Shown here: positions 1 through 13,000 of the stretch, piece by piece
Layout: every line of letters starts with the position of its first letter
How positions within the stretch are numbered: the first letter of the stretch is position 1
Origin: Pampus argenteus
Lineage: Eukaryota > Chordata > Actinopteri > Scombriformes > Stromateidae
DNA: 64,000 nt
Direction of reading: 5' to 3'
NCBI GenBank assembly: GCA_036937835.1
Contig: CM072881.1
Location: 4,811,001 to 4,875,000 of the forward strand
Translations under genes and position numbers: made by a program
Notes under the pieces: model-generated
The model's database searches: none
What the model was told of the DNA's origin: nothing
Seen by the model: the letters and a program-made list of their open reading frames with translations, nothing else

Positions 1-76
1 TGGGCATCTTCATCACGATGAATCCAGGCTATGCTGGCAGGACTGAGCTCCCCGAGAACCTCAAGGCTCTGTTCAG
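1..76 (+). CDS. dnah9: dnah9 exon (window exon 1, partial): late AAA1
   Basis: The exon enters from the left edge. Reading GGC from base 3 gives GIFITMNPGYAGRTELPENL, the MNPGYAGR sensor-1 region of AAA1, the main ATPase site of dyneins. It ends TTCAG|gtgtgc, and the split Arg codon (AG|G) is completed at 185. Confidence 0.93.
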
Positions 77-3000
77 GTGTGCCACACGTTATGATATGTA
101 TAATTATACTAGTTTAGTGATATGCTGTGGGTAATGTTTATTTATCCGAGGCTACTTTTCTGCTTTCTTTCCATCTTCCCGCAGGCCGTGTGCCATGGTG
201 GTGCCAGACTTCGAGCTGATCTGTGAAATCATGCTGGTGGCTGAGGGTTTCATTAGCGCTCGGGTCCTTGCTAGGAAGTTTATCACACTTTACACACTGT
301 GCAAAGAGCTGCTGTCCAAACAGGTACTATCTGCTTTCTTCATTGTTACACGTGCGATGCGTTTAGAAGAAAAGCCAGATCCATTTCCACTTCAAAAAGC
401 TGAACAAGTGAGACGATGTTCTTTTTATATATACGAGGCTTTTTGATAAAGGAAATAACTCCGAGGCAGCACACAGAAGAAGGCTTTCTAACTTAACCGT
501 CTGAGTCAGGTGTTGCATGCATATGAATAAGAAGCTGCAGGGAGTTTGGGTGGTGCTCCATCTAAATCTTTCTCTAATCCTTTTTTTTAGTCCCGGTCCA
601 GTTTTACATGTAATGCCATTATTTTAATTATTTAAAAAAAGCAATAAATCTCAATCTCACACTGTGCCGGCTAATAGTAACAGCGGAGCTCATCGACGTA
701 GGTAAGCCGTTTTATGAGCCCTCAGTTGAGGATTAATTTCCCATGACCACAGGCCCATTTAAGCGTCATAGCACACCACTTCCTTTTTACGGCTATTTTA
801 TGAATTTCTACTCTAGACATTTTAAATATCACCCTAATTATACTTTTTTTTAACTTTATCTAACTTGTTTGCTGGATATTGCAAGTTCTCCAACATTAGC
901 AGCATAGTGGTAATGAAATAAAATGATGATGAGCGGACTGCTTCTCTAGGCTATATTCACAAAGGCTGAAACTGCAAATCAATGAAAAGTGCACATTCAG
1001 AAAACTACTTATTCAAGTTAAACTGGTTCATACGTGTGTGTTTAATGTTACACGAGTTCTGCTGCACGACGGTTCTCTTGTTTTCCTGCCGGTGAACACA
1101 CCCCAGAGCCCGCTCTGTGTTTAACTCCACTGTGAAATTCATTTCATGCAATCAAAAAGCAGCTGGGAGCTAAAACGATACTCTAATAAGTTTGTTGCCT
1201 CTAGTTTTCATTGCAGTAAACTAATAGCCGATACTACATACGGTGTGTTTTACTACCGAGAACAGAAAGTTATTTTAGGAATATCTTAATTGAAAATATT
1301 ATAATAAACACTATACAGTATGTTAAGCTCACTGTGAACTCACTAAAGTCCTGACACAGATATTAGAAAAGTATAGTAATATTATACAGGCCTGAGAATT
1401 ACACAGAAATACTAATATCAGTGTATATGTCAGTTAATAAAGGACAAGACGTACAGAAAAAACAAATATTTGGTCCACTAAAATGAAAATGGTTGATCGG
1501 TTACGAGTTGTGTAAGGAACGTTAATATCAGCTGATTTAAAAGCTGCCATCACCAGGTAGTTGGTTAGAGTTATGACCAGAAGGGAAACGAGAGGTAATA
1601 ATTAATAGAGTTCTAGCACAAAACAAGTCATGTTTTTCAGCAAGAAGTTGGAACACTTTACCAGGAATTAAAATCGTGTTTTCATTTCTCAAATTCAGCA
1701 ATGATTTAAACAACAAAGCTGCGAACTCTGAATAACTTTTGATTGGATTCACTTTTCAAATATATGTTTACATACTGTAAACATCAGTAGTGGGCATAGA
1801 TTCATTTTTTTAATCTAGATTAATCTCACTGAAATCTTGAAATTAATCTAGATTAAAATGGCTCATTCAGAATGCGAAATACCTAAGTACTGACCAAAAG
1901 TCTGTGAGAACGGGTTTCTTAAACCAGGGGATGCATTAGAACAGGAGCCAAAATGCATCAGTGACTGCTTATAGCAAAGGGATGCTTTGCGTTCAGGTGG
2001 TATTTGAGACTGGAAGAACTCCTACAGTAAACCAATTCTGCATTGCATAAGGTGAACACAACCTTAGTCTTGTTGACGCCACCATCGGAAAGCTTCTTAA
2101 AAATGAATTTTCCCTGAAGCAAGCCTTGCGGCTTCGTGGCTGCATCCATGATAGACTATCACGGTTGGTGTGGTAGTTCGGTAATTCACAGGCACGTAGA
2201 GGTTCGAAAACCGAATTGCCCCCTACAGTGCAATTTCGGATATTTATACATCCGTGCTAAAATATCACGTTAAAGTAATCAGTTTATATCGTTCGATAAG
2301 AGTGTCAGATTATCGCATCGCGTTAACGCCGTTAACGGCCCACCACTAGTAAACACACACAACGCCATACACCTATATGTCAACCTACAATATATGGTAA
2401 TAATACACACAGATATATGCGTACACACAAGTTGAGTCTGTTTCATAAGTCGAGTTGTTTTATCCAGATTCTGTTTTATCAGCTCATTTGTTTGGCTGTT
2501 TTAAGCAGGATTTAAAAGCCTAATGAGAGATGATAGCCGCAAATTAGCTTAAAGATCCCTCCAGACATGTTAAGAAGTATGAAAGTACTCTGCTCGGAAT
2601 AATAATTTGAGTCTAATATGTTTTTTATTCAATAAAAATGTTCTATGAACTCATTAAAATCCTTAAAATTACATCCCCTTCTCCCTCGTTGAAAAATCTC
2701 TAAATATGCAAATGTTGATCATTTCAAAAGTTTAACTACATGACACAAGATGTCTCCTACTTCACTGTAAAGTTCATTCTTAGTGTTTGTGCTTCACATT
2801 TGTGTAAGCCGCATATTGAACCACAAGTCACAGTGATTCATGCTTGTTAAACACCTTAAACTGAGATTTCAGGTGATGCACATCCTGCACAGTGAAGCTC
2901 AAACATCCAACTGAAGGAGCAAAGAGCAAAACACATTTTTGAGTGGAGCAGGACTTTAAACAAGACTCCCTATATCGTCACTGTAGGAATATTATGGGAA

Positions 3001-6000
3001 CATAATGTATAATATAGTGCTTTTTGGTCAGTACTTGTTGGTACTGTAGTTTTTCCTGATGATAATAATAATAATAATACACATATCCTGCTGCATTTTT
3101 TGTTGTGTGGAGGCAGATGGATCTAACATGTAGTTAATCTATGATAAGCTTTGTGGTATCAGTAGCTGGAATAGCTGGTAGAGGGACAAACCAGGCAGCT
3201 CATTAGTTTTAATTAGCTTTAGCTTCTCACTCTCGTTGCCACCGGCTCACACACTGACATCTCTCTGGCTTTTACTGAAGGACCACTATGACTGGGGCCT
3301 CCGAGCCATCAAATCAGTGCTGGTGGTGGCCGGCTCTCTGAAGAGAGGAGACCCTGGCCGAGCGGAGGACCAGGTACTGATGAGAGCTCTGAGAGACTTC
3401 AACATCCCCAAGATCGTGACTGACGACATGCCCGTGTTCATGGGGCTGATTGGAGACCTGTTCCCCGCTCTGGATGTACCCAGGAAGAGAGACCTGGACT
3501 TTGAGAAGCAGGTGAAGGAGTCAATTCTGGACTTGAAGTTACAAGCAGAGGACAATTTTGTGCTCAAGGTACAGTAAACACAATTCCTCCTGACACTCCT
3601 CATGCTTTTTTGCTGCAGTTGTTGCTTCTATTTTTAAACAATATTTTATTTTTATTCAAGTCGGTAGAGAGAGAGAAAGAGAGAGAACAGGAAGTACAGA
3701 AAGAGAAGGAGCAGAGTATGACATGCAAAGAGTTAAAGCACAGGGAGTCAAACCCTGAATGTTGCGGTTATGTGTTATGCTCCTGAACCATTAGTCCACC
3801 GGGGCGCCCATTTTTCCCAATCAAAGTTTTGATTACAAAAAAATGTTTAAACCCACACAGGAGTGTAAGCAGCGGCACGCAGCCAAACACAATCACAAGT
3901 TGTCTGAGAAGCACGAGCAAAGTCCCCAAACGGGATTTCATCTTTAACAGTTTAGACAGATATTACAGTTGTAGCACTTTCATTTAGATTTATCTTAGTT
4001 CTCTCCGAAAGCTGTTTACCTCATGTCATAATGTTCCGCTGGGAAAAGGACATTAGTGTCAAACAAATCTGCCGGATCTGGATGAATTGGACAAATATTG
4101 CAGAAAGCTGATAGTTGGGCTACAATGAGAGTACAGGTGCCCAAGCTGCTGACCTAATTCATGTCATTACATTGCATACAGATACACACACGCGCGCACA
4201 ATCGAAGGTGTTAGATGTCAGAGACAGATGAACGCAGGACCAGGGGAAATAAGTGCAATCTGCCTCAGGTCAAATAGACACGGGAAACACATAATAACAC
4301 TCCATCAATGGAGGCTGGCGCTGCACTTAACCCTGACATAGTGTGAGACAGCAGCCGAAATAAACAAAGAGGAGGAGAAACAGAGAAATGGAGATGGAGA
4401 GAGAGAGAGAACAGCGGAGCGGTCGATAACCACCATCCACCCCCTGAGTCTGAACTTTTACTGTCTTTGTTTGCGCGGCCAACCTTTTGATTTCAGACAA
4501 GGAGGAGGGAAGCGGCGAGGTGAGAGAGCCTGCATACCTTTAGCGCTAGCCTGGGCTAGCATTAGTCCTCCCCACATCAAAGCAGCAGTAATCAGCCGGG
4601 GCCTTTGAGAGCGCAAAGCCGCCTGCGCTCTGGCTGAATGGGGAGTAGGAGCCGTGAGGGGCCCGGTCGATGGCATTGATTGAGCTTGCCATCTGTATGT
4701 TTGAGTGGAAGTAGGGAGGAAATCTCCTTTCTCCTTCTCTCTGTTACCTCACATATCTGAATTGACAGAAAATGCTCCACTACAAGTCAAATTCTCAGAG
4801 CTTGAGGGAGTGTAGTGAAGGTAAAACAAACTATTTACACATTCTTTGTACGTGGAAAGGCTTTAAAATGCATATTGTTCAGAGGTATCTCGGTTAATAA
4901 GGTTTCTCAAAAGGCCGAGCGTAGAGCGTGTAATACTGGGAAAATCTCCATCTTGAATTACTGGAGGTAAAAAGTAGTTATTTAGAATCTTCCGGATCAC
5001 AGCGCTGAAACAAATTACAAGAGGACAGAAAAATACCACCACTCAGACTTAAAAAGTACAATCCAGGATGGGCATTTATGTATATAGAGGTATTTATATA
5101 AATATTACAACTTTAGAAAATGCAAAATATTAAAGACACTTTTGGAAAAAGATGGAATTCAGGTGATGGCAATTTAGATTGAAACCATGTGTAACAGTGA
5201 TGATGACAAACCAACTTCTCCTCTCTGTGTGTCACATGAACGCTCAGTTTACAGTCTTTCCTGTTTTTAATAAAAATCAATAAATAAAAAGTTACTGACA
5301 TATAGCTGGAGGATAAAAGAATGGTCCTGTCATTGCTGGGAAAACTGCACGTTATGAAATCAAAAGAAAGAGAAAAAAAAAATTGGCTTGAAGTAGGAAG
5401 GGCTCAAGCTGGAAATTATGATGTCATGCACTCGTGCACCAATTAAGATTTTACAAAAATTTATATAAATAAAAAAAAAATGTGACGACAATTATGGGGC
5501 AGCTTGTTTTAGCAGTCAGGCCACTGGCAATCTAATCTAATCTAATCAAACCAAACAAACACAGCAACAACATTGTGTTTAATGAACATTTTACAATTAT
5601 GTCATTTCCCCCCCAAACGTTTACTTGGGTTGGTCCTGAATTTTCAATATTAAAGAGAAATATTAAATATATAAGATTTATTTTCAGAGGTTTTAACACT
5701 GCACACGTTCGGTCTCCATGGAAAGAAGACATTATACAACACACTGAGTAGTTCTCTGTCCTTCCTGTTTGTGCAGGCGGGGAAAATCACTGCTGTTATT
5801 TATTGTTGCCTGTGAACAGCGTACTAAGCTGCTGCGCTGCACAGTGCTGCAGTGCATCATGCTGCCCTGTCATTCTGCATCAAATTATATTCGCTGTAAA
5901 CCAGCACGTTAAGGATGAGTACACCGCCTGGTACTGCGTAGTGGCCCATGAAATGCTAGATTATCCTGTAAAAGGGTCAGCGTTTATGTGAATACCATGT

Positions 6001-9000
6001 CATCAGTGTCTCTGTGTGTGGTAAACACAGCATAATCTCACACATTTCACTCACTGTGTGTGTGTGTGTGTGCGTGTGTGTTAGGTGGTGCAGTTAGAGG
6101 AGCTGCTGGCGGTGCGCCACTCTGTGTTTGTGATCGGGAACGCAGGAACGGGGAAGAGTCAGGTGATGAGGTCACTCCAAAGGACCTATCAGAACATGAA
6201 GCGCCGACCCGTGTGGGCAGATCTTAACCCAAAGGCCGTGACCAATGATGAGCTTTTTGGCATCATCAACCCGGCCACCAGGGAGTGGAAAGACGGTGAT
6301 GACCGAGTCCTTCAGAAACAGTGTTTGACCAGCGCAGCGTTTAATGTCCTGACTAGAATAACCAAAATGTAAACTCCTTCTTCCCACAGGCCTGTTTTCT
6401 TGCATAATGCGTGAACTGGCCAACGTCAGTCACAGTGGGCCTAAGTGGATTGTTTTGGATGGAGACATTGACCCAATGTGGATTGAATCACTCAACACAG
6501 TCATGGATGACAACAAGGTGTGTGTGTGCATGTGTGTGTGAATAGGTCCACGGTTAAATCCCCACTGAGGCAAGAGAATAGTAACCTGTATTCTGAGAAT
6601 AACATAATAATAATGACAGTCTGTGCATGTAATGCTAAGAATAGTGAAAAGAGCTGAGGATAGCAGGTGACATAATCCTGGCTTAGAGTGATATCTAAAC
6701 AGTGATATCTACATACACTGTGTGTAAACATCGTGTCTTCTTCTGTCAGGTGCTGACTCTGGCCAGCAATGAGCGGATTCCTCTGAACCCCACCATGAGA
6801 CTGGTGTTTGAGATCAGCCATCTTCGCACTGCTACCCCCGCCACTGTATCCAGAGCAGGTAGCTCTTGCTCCCTTTGACACACCCTTTTACCTGTGCACT
6901 TTTGACTATATTATGTTTGTGTTGGATTTGTTTTAAAATGTCCTTCTGCAGCGATACTGACTTATAATTTGAGCCACATTAACAACTCTATTTTAGTCTC
7001 TTTCAGCACTTTATTTTGGTTTTACTACAATTTCACAGTTCCAGTTCAGCCTTACAGCTGTTTGTTTGACACAGTAGGCAGAAAAGCTGTGATAAACCGA
7101 CTATAAACTACACGCTCAGCACCAAAAAGCAGACAAACAGAGTTAGCAACTAGCCTGTGCCGCATGTAGCAGCATTCTTCTTGGGAGTTGATGGAGATCA
7201 AATAAAAGCTAAAGGAGAGTGAATATCCAATGTATATTTGTCAGGTGACATGACTCCAAATAAACGGATGTGTAAAAGAGCCACTAATAGCTAACATGTT
7301 TACCCTAACACCAGTTGTTGCACTCACTGGTGCATATTTTTTAATTTAAAAAATCCTTGATGGGAGGTTTAAGGTGACATGGAAAATATACTCTGTACAG
7401 AGGGTGGGAAGTAGAGGGGGCCATTGAGGGGACCAGCAACAAATATTTCGCCCCAGGCCCTCCTGACAGGTAAATCCGGCCGTGTAAGCACTAAACTGTG
7501 TCAAACTTCCAGCTTTGCTCTTCCTCTTTTCAGGCATCCTGTACATAAACCCAGCAGACCTCGGCTGGAACCCGCCGGTGTCCAGCTGGATTGACAGGAG
7601 GGAGGTCCAATCAGAGAAGGCCAACCTGACCATTCTCTTTGACAAGTACCTCCCCTCCTGCCTGGATTCCCTCAGATCAAGGTGAGGCAGCTTCTCAGCA
7701 GCTCTGTGTCACTGTGACATGAAACGCTTGCAGTCATTTCCAGTTGACGCAGTATGGCGGGGTATGATATAACATGGGGAGGGACTGTGTATAAGTGGGC
7801 GGGTTGGACCGGAACAAACAGGGACTGACTCAGGAGAACTGGATGCTGTCCTGCATTCAATTGTCTATTGGAGTCTATTGGAGTAGAGAAAGATAAACAG
7901 GAAGCAGAGGAGGAATATTTTGTCCTCAATGTCAGGCCAGAATCCAGAAAATGCACCACTGTCCTATGACGCCACACACACACACTCATCAATCTGTCAG
8001 CCTGTTTCCTGGATAAGCTGTGTTGTTTTTGTTTTTTTGTTTTTTGTGTGGTACAACTCAACATTACATAAAATGAAAACATTTTATTTTCACTCTTTCA
8101 GCATTGCAGTTCTTTTCAGGAAACACAGTGACATAATCTGTCTGTCTTTGCTCAGGTTTAAGAAGATCATCCCTGTCCCTGAGCAGAGTATGGTCCAGAT
8201 GCTGTGCTACTTGCTGGAGTGTTTGCTGACTCCAGAAAATACCCCGCCAGATTGTGCCAAAGAACTTTATGAGCTCTATTTTGTCTTTGCTGCGGTCTGG
8301 GCCTTTGGGGGAGCCATGTTCCAGGACCAGGTACTGCGTGGGCCTCTAGGCATGCAGGGCGCTTACTAAGTGGTTGCATATAGAGGGGAAAAGAATGGGC
8401 CATGTCTGAAACGGCTGAATGATATTTTTTTTCCTTCCAGTTTTTGCACTTGCATTATGGGCATTCCTTGATCTTATTCAAGCCCTGATGGCTCTTATGC
8501 AACTCAACTTTGTGTCTGTGTTTATGAAAAGTTATTTGCAATTGAAGAAACGGCAGCTTTTTGAGAGAAAAAAAGAAAAGAGATCCATCTAAAAATGAAG
8601 TGGACTCTATTCTGGCTCAACAACACACTGGCTGAATTTAAATCAGCAGGAGAGCTGTAGCGAGCAGTTGCTAAGCAATCCAGTTAGTGCTGTACAGTAA
8701 GCGCGTCCATCTAAGTTATGGGATAAAACTGCTCTCCCCTCGGTACAAATGTACTCCACTTTATTTTCCCATCACAAATGCATTTAAATGCTAAGTGGTT
8801 TTATTGACTGGAGAGTTGGTAGTGAATGGAGGAGACAGGTACCAAGGGGTGGAGGAGGCAGAGTGGAAGACGAGGAACTGCCAACCAGCAGGTGATGAGA
8901 CTGCTTCACTGTCAGACACATGGATAGATAGGCCTGCCACCTTTCATTTTCTACCCTTCAGCTGCTGCGGCTGCATCTCTATGTTTTGCCATTTGCGTGT

Positions 9001-10034
9001 CTACTGGTTTGTATTCACACCAGTGTAAATCAAATGCACAGATCCATAGCTACTGTATAGAGAAGAAAAGCAGGGAGGAAGTCATTTTAGAGTATTGACT
9101 GGTTGCCTACCCTCTGTGTCTCTGCATGTGTGCTCTGTGTGAATGCAGCTGGTCGACTACAGAGTGGAGTTCAGCAAGTGGTGGGTGGCCGAGTTCAAAA
9201 CCATCAAGTTCCCATCCCAGGGCACCGTGTTTGATTACTACATTGACCCCGAGAGCAAGAAGTTTGAACCCTGGTCCAAAATGGTGCCTAAATTTGTCAT
9301 GGATGCGGATACACCACTTCAGGTACAGCAGGTTGTTTTAGATTATCTAAGCTTCATCTACTGGATTTATACCTACATTCAATTACAATACATTACATAC
9401 AATGTTGGTAATCTATTAATAGTTTAAAGGTGTTAATTTTGTAATTTCAGTTGGGTAATTTTCAGTTGTTCTTTTTATTGTTAGTGTTGTTTCATGCTGT
9501 CTGGAGACGAAGACAAAGAAATGCAATGATATGGAGCCTAAATGTTTGCCATGTCAGAACTTATTTGAAAAAAAGAACTTTCCATATCCATGTAAAAAAT
9601 CTTTTTGCAAAATTGAGTTGTTTTTTTTTCTGCCATCAGCAGTGGAAGTCTACACTTTGGCGTAGTATTCTGTAGTCTAAAGAGAGTTAACACCATTTAA
9701 CAAGGAACATGCATATACTGCATGTGTTTTTATATCTGGGCATCCCACATACATGTGTTTCTATGTGCAGGCGTGTCTCGTCCACACTACAGAGACCATT
9801 CGAGTTCGTTACTTCATGGACCGCCTCCTGGAGCATCGCCGGCCCGTCATGCTGGTCGGGAACGCTGGGACTGGAAAGTCTGTTCTGGTCGGGGACAAAC
9901 TGGGATCGTTGGACGCAGAAAAATACATGATTAAAAATGTCCCGTTTAACTATTACACCACATCTGCTATGCTCCAAGGTAGAAACGGTGCATTTGTGTT
10001 ATTAGGCCATCACATTTGTCAGGTGTCTTGTGAT

Positions 10035-10071
<37 letters not shown>

Positions 10072-13000
10072 TCTTTCCTCTGTTCCTCTACTACATAGCG
10101 GTTTTGGAAAAGCCCCTTGAGAAGAAAGCCGGGCGTAACTACGGACCGCCAGGCAACAGAAGACTGATCTACTTCATAGATGACATGAATATGCCTGAGG
10201 TGGATGCATATGGTACAGTCCAACCTCACACACTCATACGCCAACACATGGACTACAACCACTGGTAAGGCCCCGTCTCTTGCATGCAGTTATGCAGTAT
10301 GTATGTATATGTGTATATATATATGCACACATGCATGTGCTGTTTAAAATAGAATAACATTACGCCTACACTGGAATTGCACCTCACTTTTTAATGGCTG
10401 AAACAATGGACAGTTTCTCCACGTATTAACACAGATGAGGATAATTCAGATAATGGAGTGCCAGTAGCTAGTAGGTGTAATATGCTAATCATGTAGATGA
10501 AGAGCCTCTCTTCTGTAAACCTCCTCCCTCTAGTATTCACACAGATTCCTGCATCACTATCAATATGTTACAAAATGTTATGTTACTGTGAGGAGTGTCA
10601 GAAGTCAAATATGGGAGCAGGGACGTATGATTCCCCTTAAAAGGATTTTGTTGCTCATCTCACAGACACAGTGAGGCCATTCTGAACATGGTTCCACTGC
10701 GTCAGACACAGGCTGACTGGCTTAGACACGGTCAGCCCATTAGAGATATGCTGGGAGGATTTCAGGTATGAAATTGAGAGGAAGTAGGATGCTACTGAGC
10801 TACGCCAGCTTAAGTGGGAGCTGAGGCATCCATATCAGTGTAAATGTGTGTGTGTGTGTGTGTGTTGGTGTGCGTGCAAGGCTGTTAAATAATGTTTTTT
10901 TTTCCCCCCGTGTGTGTGTGTGTGCTTGCTCTCTCAGGTATGACCGTAATAAGCTCCTTTTGAAGGAAATACACAGCGTTCAATACGTGTCCTGCATGAA
11001 CCCCACAGCTGGCAGCTTCACCATCAATCCACGGCTGCAGGTTCAGACACACACACACACACACACACACGCACAACATGTCCTCACAGCACATTGTGTT
11101 CCACTGGTTATGCAACTCAGTGCTGAGGTTACATGCACTAATTCCTCTTGCACATGTTATCATGAGTCTTTTCTTCATATATTGGGTGACATTCTTGTTT
11201 ATTTATTTGTAATTTTTTGGCAAAACTTTGGACGACCATATTGTTTGTCTGCACTTTTTTTTTTTTTCTGTGTGTATGTTTGCTCATTTGTCCGTTCCAT
11301 TCATTTCTAAGGCCATCCATGCACAGTTGATTGGATTTAGACAAAACTAAGGAAAAGTGAATTATAGAATTCATGAAATTACACTGGTTTGCCCGTGGGG
11401 TTTGTTTGTTCTTTTGTTTATTTGCGCAGTTTATCAGAAACACACAATGTATGAAAACTTTTGAGCACATGAAATACACAGCGGTATGCCACAGTAATTG
11501 TTCATTTGTTCATTCATCACTTGTTTGGTTATTAGCATTTTTTTTCCGAGTTGATTGGTTTAGGTGCATCCTGGTTACAACCCTCCCCCTCTCTCATTTA
11601 TTACTGCCTGACAAATGATGGCAACCTTTACAACACTGTGAAATGAAACAACACAGCTATTGTTAGCTAATGCTGCTCACTCACCAGGACGCCTCAAAAT
11701 GTATTTAAAAATCCAGCTTCTACACATTTTTTTTACATAACATAAATTCACTTAGAATGCCAATTTAAAAGCTGCTCTTTAGAAAAAAAAAATCAGTATG
11801 TTTATGAATATCATTTTTTCCCCCTCTCATCACCCTCAAAAATCCATTATCTGCCAGTAACAGTGTTAAAGTGCAGCCAAAAAATCATATCAGCCTCAAC
11901 CTAAACTGCCCTTAATGTTAAATAGACAGGAGTAGGAGTAGAGGACACAGCACACAATAGAGAGGAATCAAAAAATGTAATAAATTATAATCATTCCTGT
12001 CTTTGATCACATGATCGGTCAGGATAGTTTGCTAAAGGAGAGTGATTAAATTACAGGTCAAACTTAACTGTGATATTTGAATTTAAAAAGCACACTTGTC
12101 TCTGTGCTGTCCCACTTCTCTTATCGGTGTCCCACACAGCGAATGCTCCCAAGGTGATTTTTAGCCATGATGACAACTGACTGCATCGTTAGTGAGGAGC
12201 GTTAACACGTTAACCGTTGCCTTGCCTATGCTGTATCTCCCCTTCGCAGCGCCACTTCTCAGTCTTCGCTCTGTCTTTTCCTGGAGCCGAGGCCCTGAGC
12301 ACCATCTACACCTCCATCCTATCGCAGCACCTGAGTGGAGAGGGCTTCAGCGCCACCCTGCAGAAAAGTTGTCCCACCCTGGTCCAGTTAGCTCTGGCCC
12401 TGCACCAGCGCATCACCTCCACCTTCCTCCCCACTGCAGTCAAGTTCCACTACATCTTCAACCTGCGAGACCTTTCCAACATATTCCAGGTGACAACACG
12501 GATAAGAAAACACACCAGAGGGAATTATCCATACAAACCACCTCTGGTTAATCTTTTCACAATGTAAAAGTCCACATCACATACTTTTCCATTTCAAATA
12601 AGAAGTTAGATATTTGCCTTGATTATCGCTTCATTTCTATGACTCTGCTTTCCACATGGAAAGAGACAGACTTCTGTCACTAATTTCTCATCTAAATGAT
12701 TATTGATTTAAGAGCTGGGTCTGAAAGCTATAAATGAAGTCTGAAATAAGTGTAACAGAAAATAGAATGGATTTGCACTTCCACGGGTGTTAGTGATGAT
12801 TTAATGTATTTAAATTAATATAATATTAGAACGCAAAGGCTGTCAAGGGAGAAGCTTCTGGGGCAATATTTCTGCCAAAATCCTCCACGGTTTCATGGAG
12901 GGCAAGCTCTCTCATTTAATACACTCCGTTGTATAATTAATGCTTTAAGCTACTCAGCTATAGAAACTTAATTTTTCATAATTCCATCTCAGAGTTTACA

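Larger units (their letters stand above)
324..3280 (+). other. dnah9 intron 2
   Basis: This is a 3-kb AT-rich intron. It holds the hAT element at 1785-2348 and a short (AAT)n run near 3060-3078. I see nothing else I can name. Confidence 0.8.
3569..6084 (+). other. dnah9 intron 3
   Basis: This 2.5-kb intron holds a tRNA-derived SINE at its 5' end and a purine-rich patch near 4375-4410. It ends in a (TG)n tract at about 6055-6080 that abuts the acceptor. No other feature is recognised. Confidence 0.75.

Noticed and set aside
10676..10766. Open stretch bounded by cacag and gtatga in intron 11
   Set aside because: The Trp codon split between 10264 and 10938 joins exactly, so an extra exon would disrupt AAA3.
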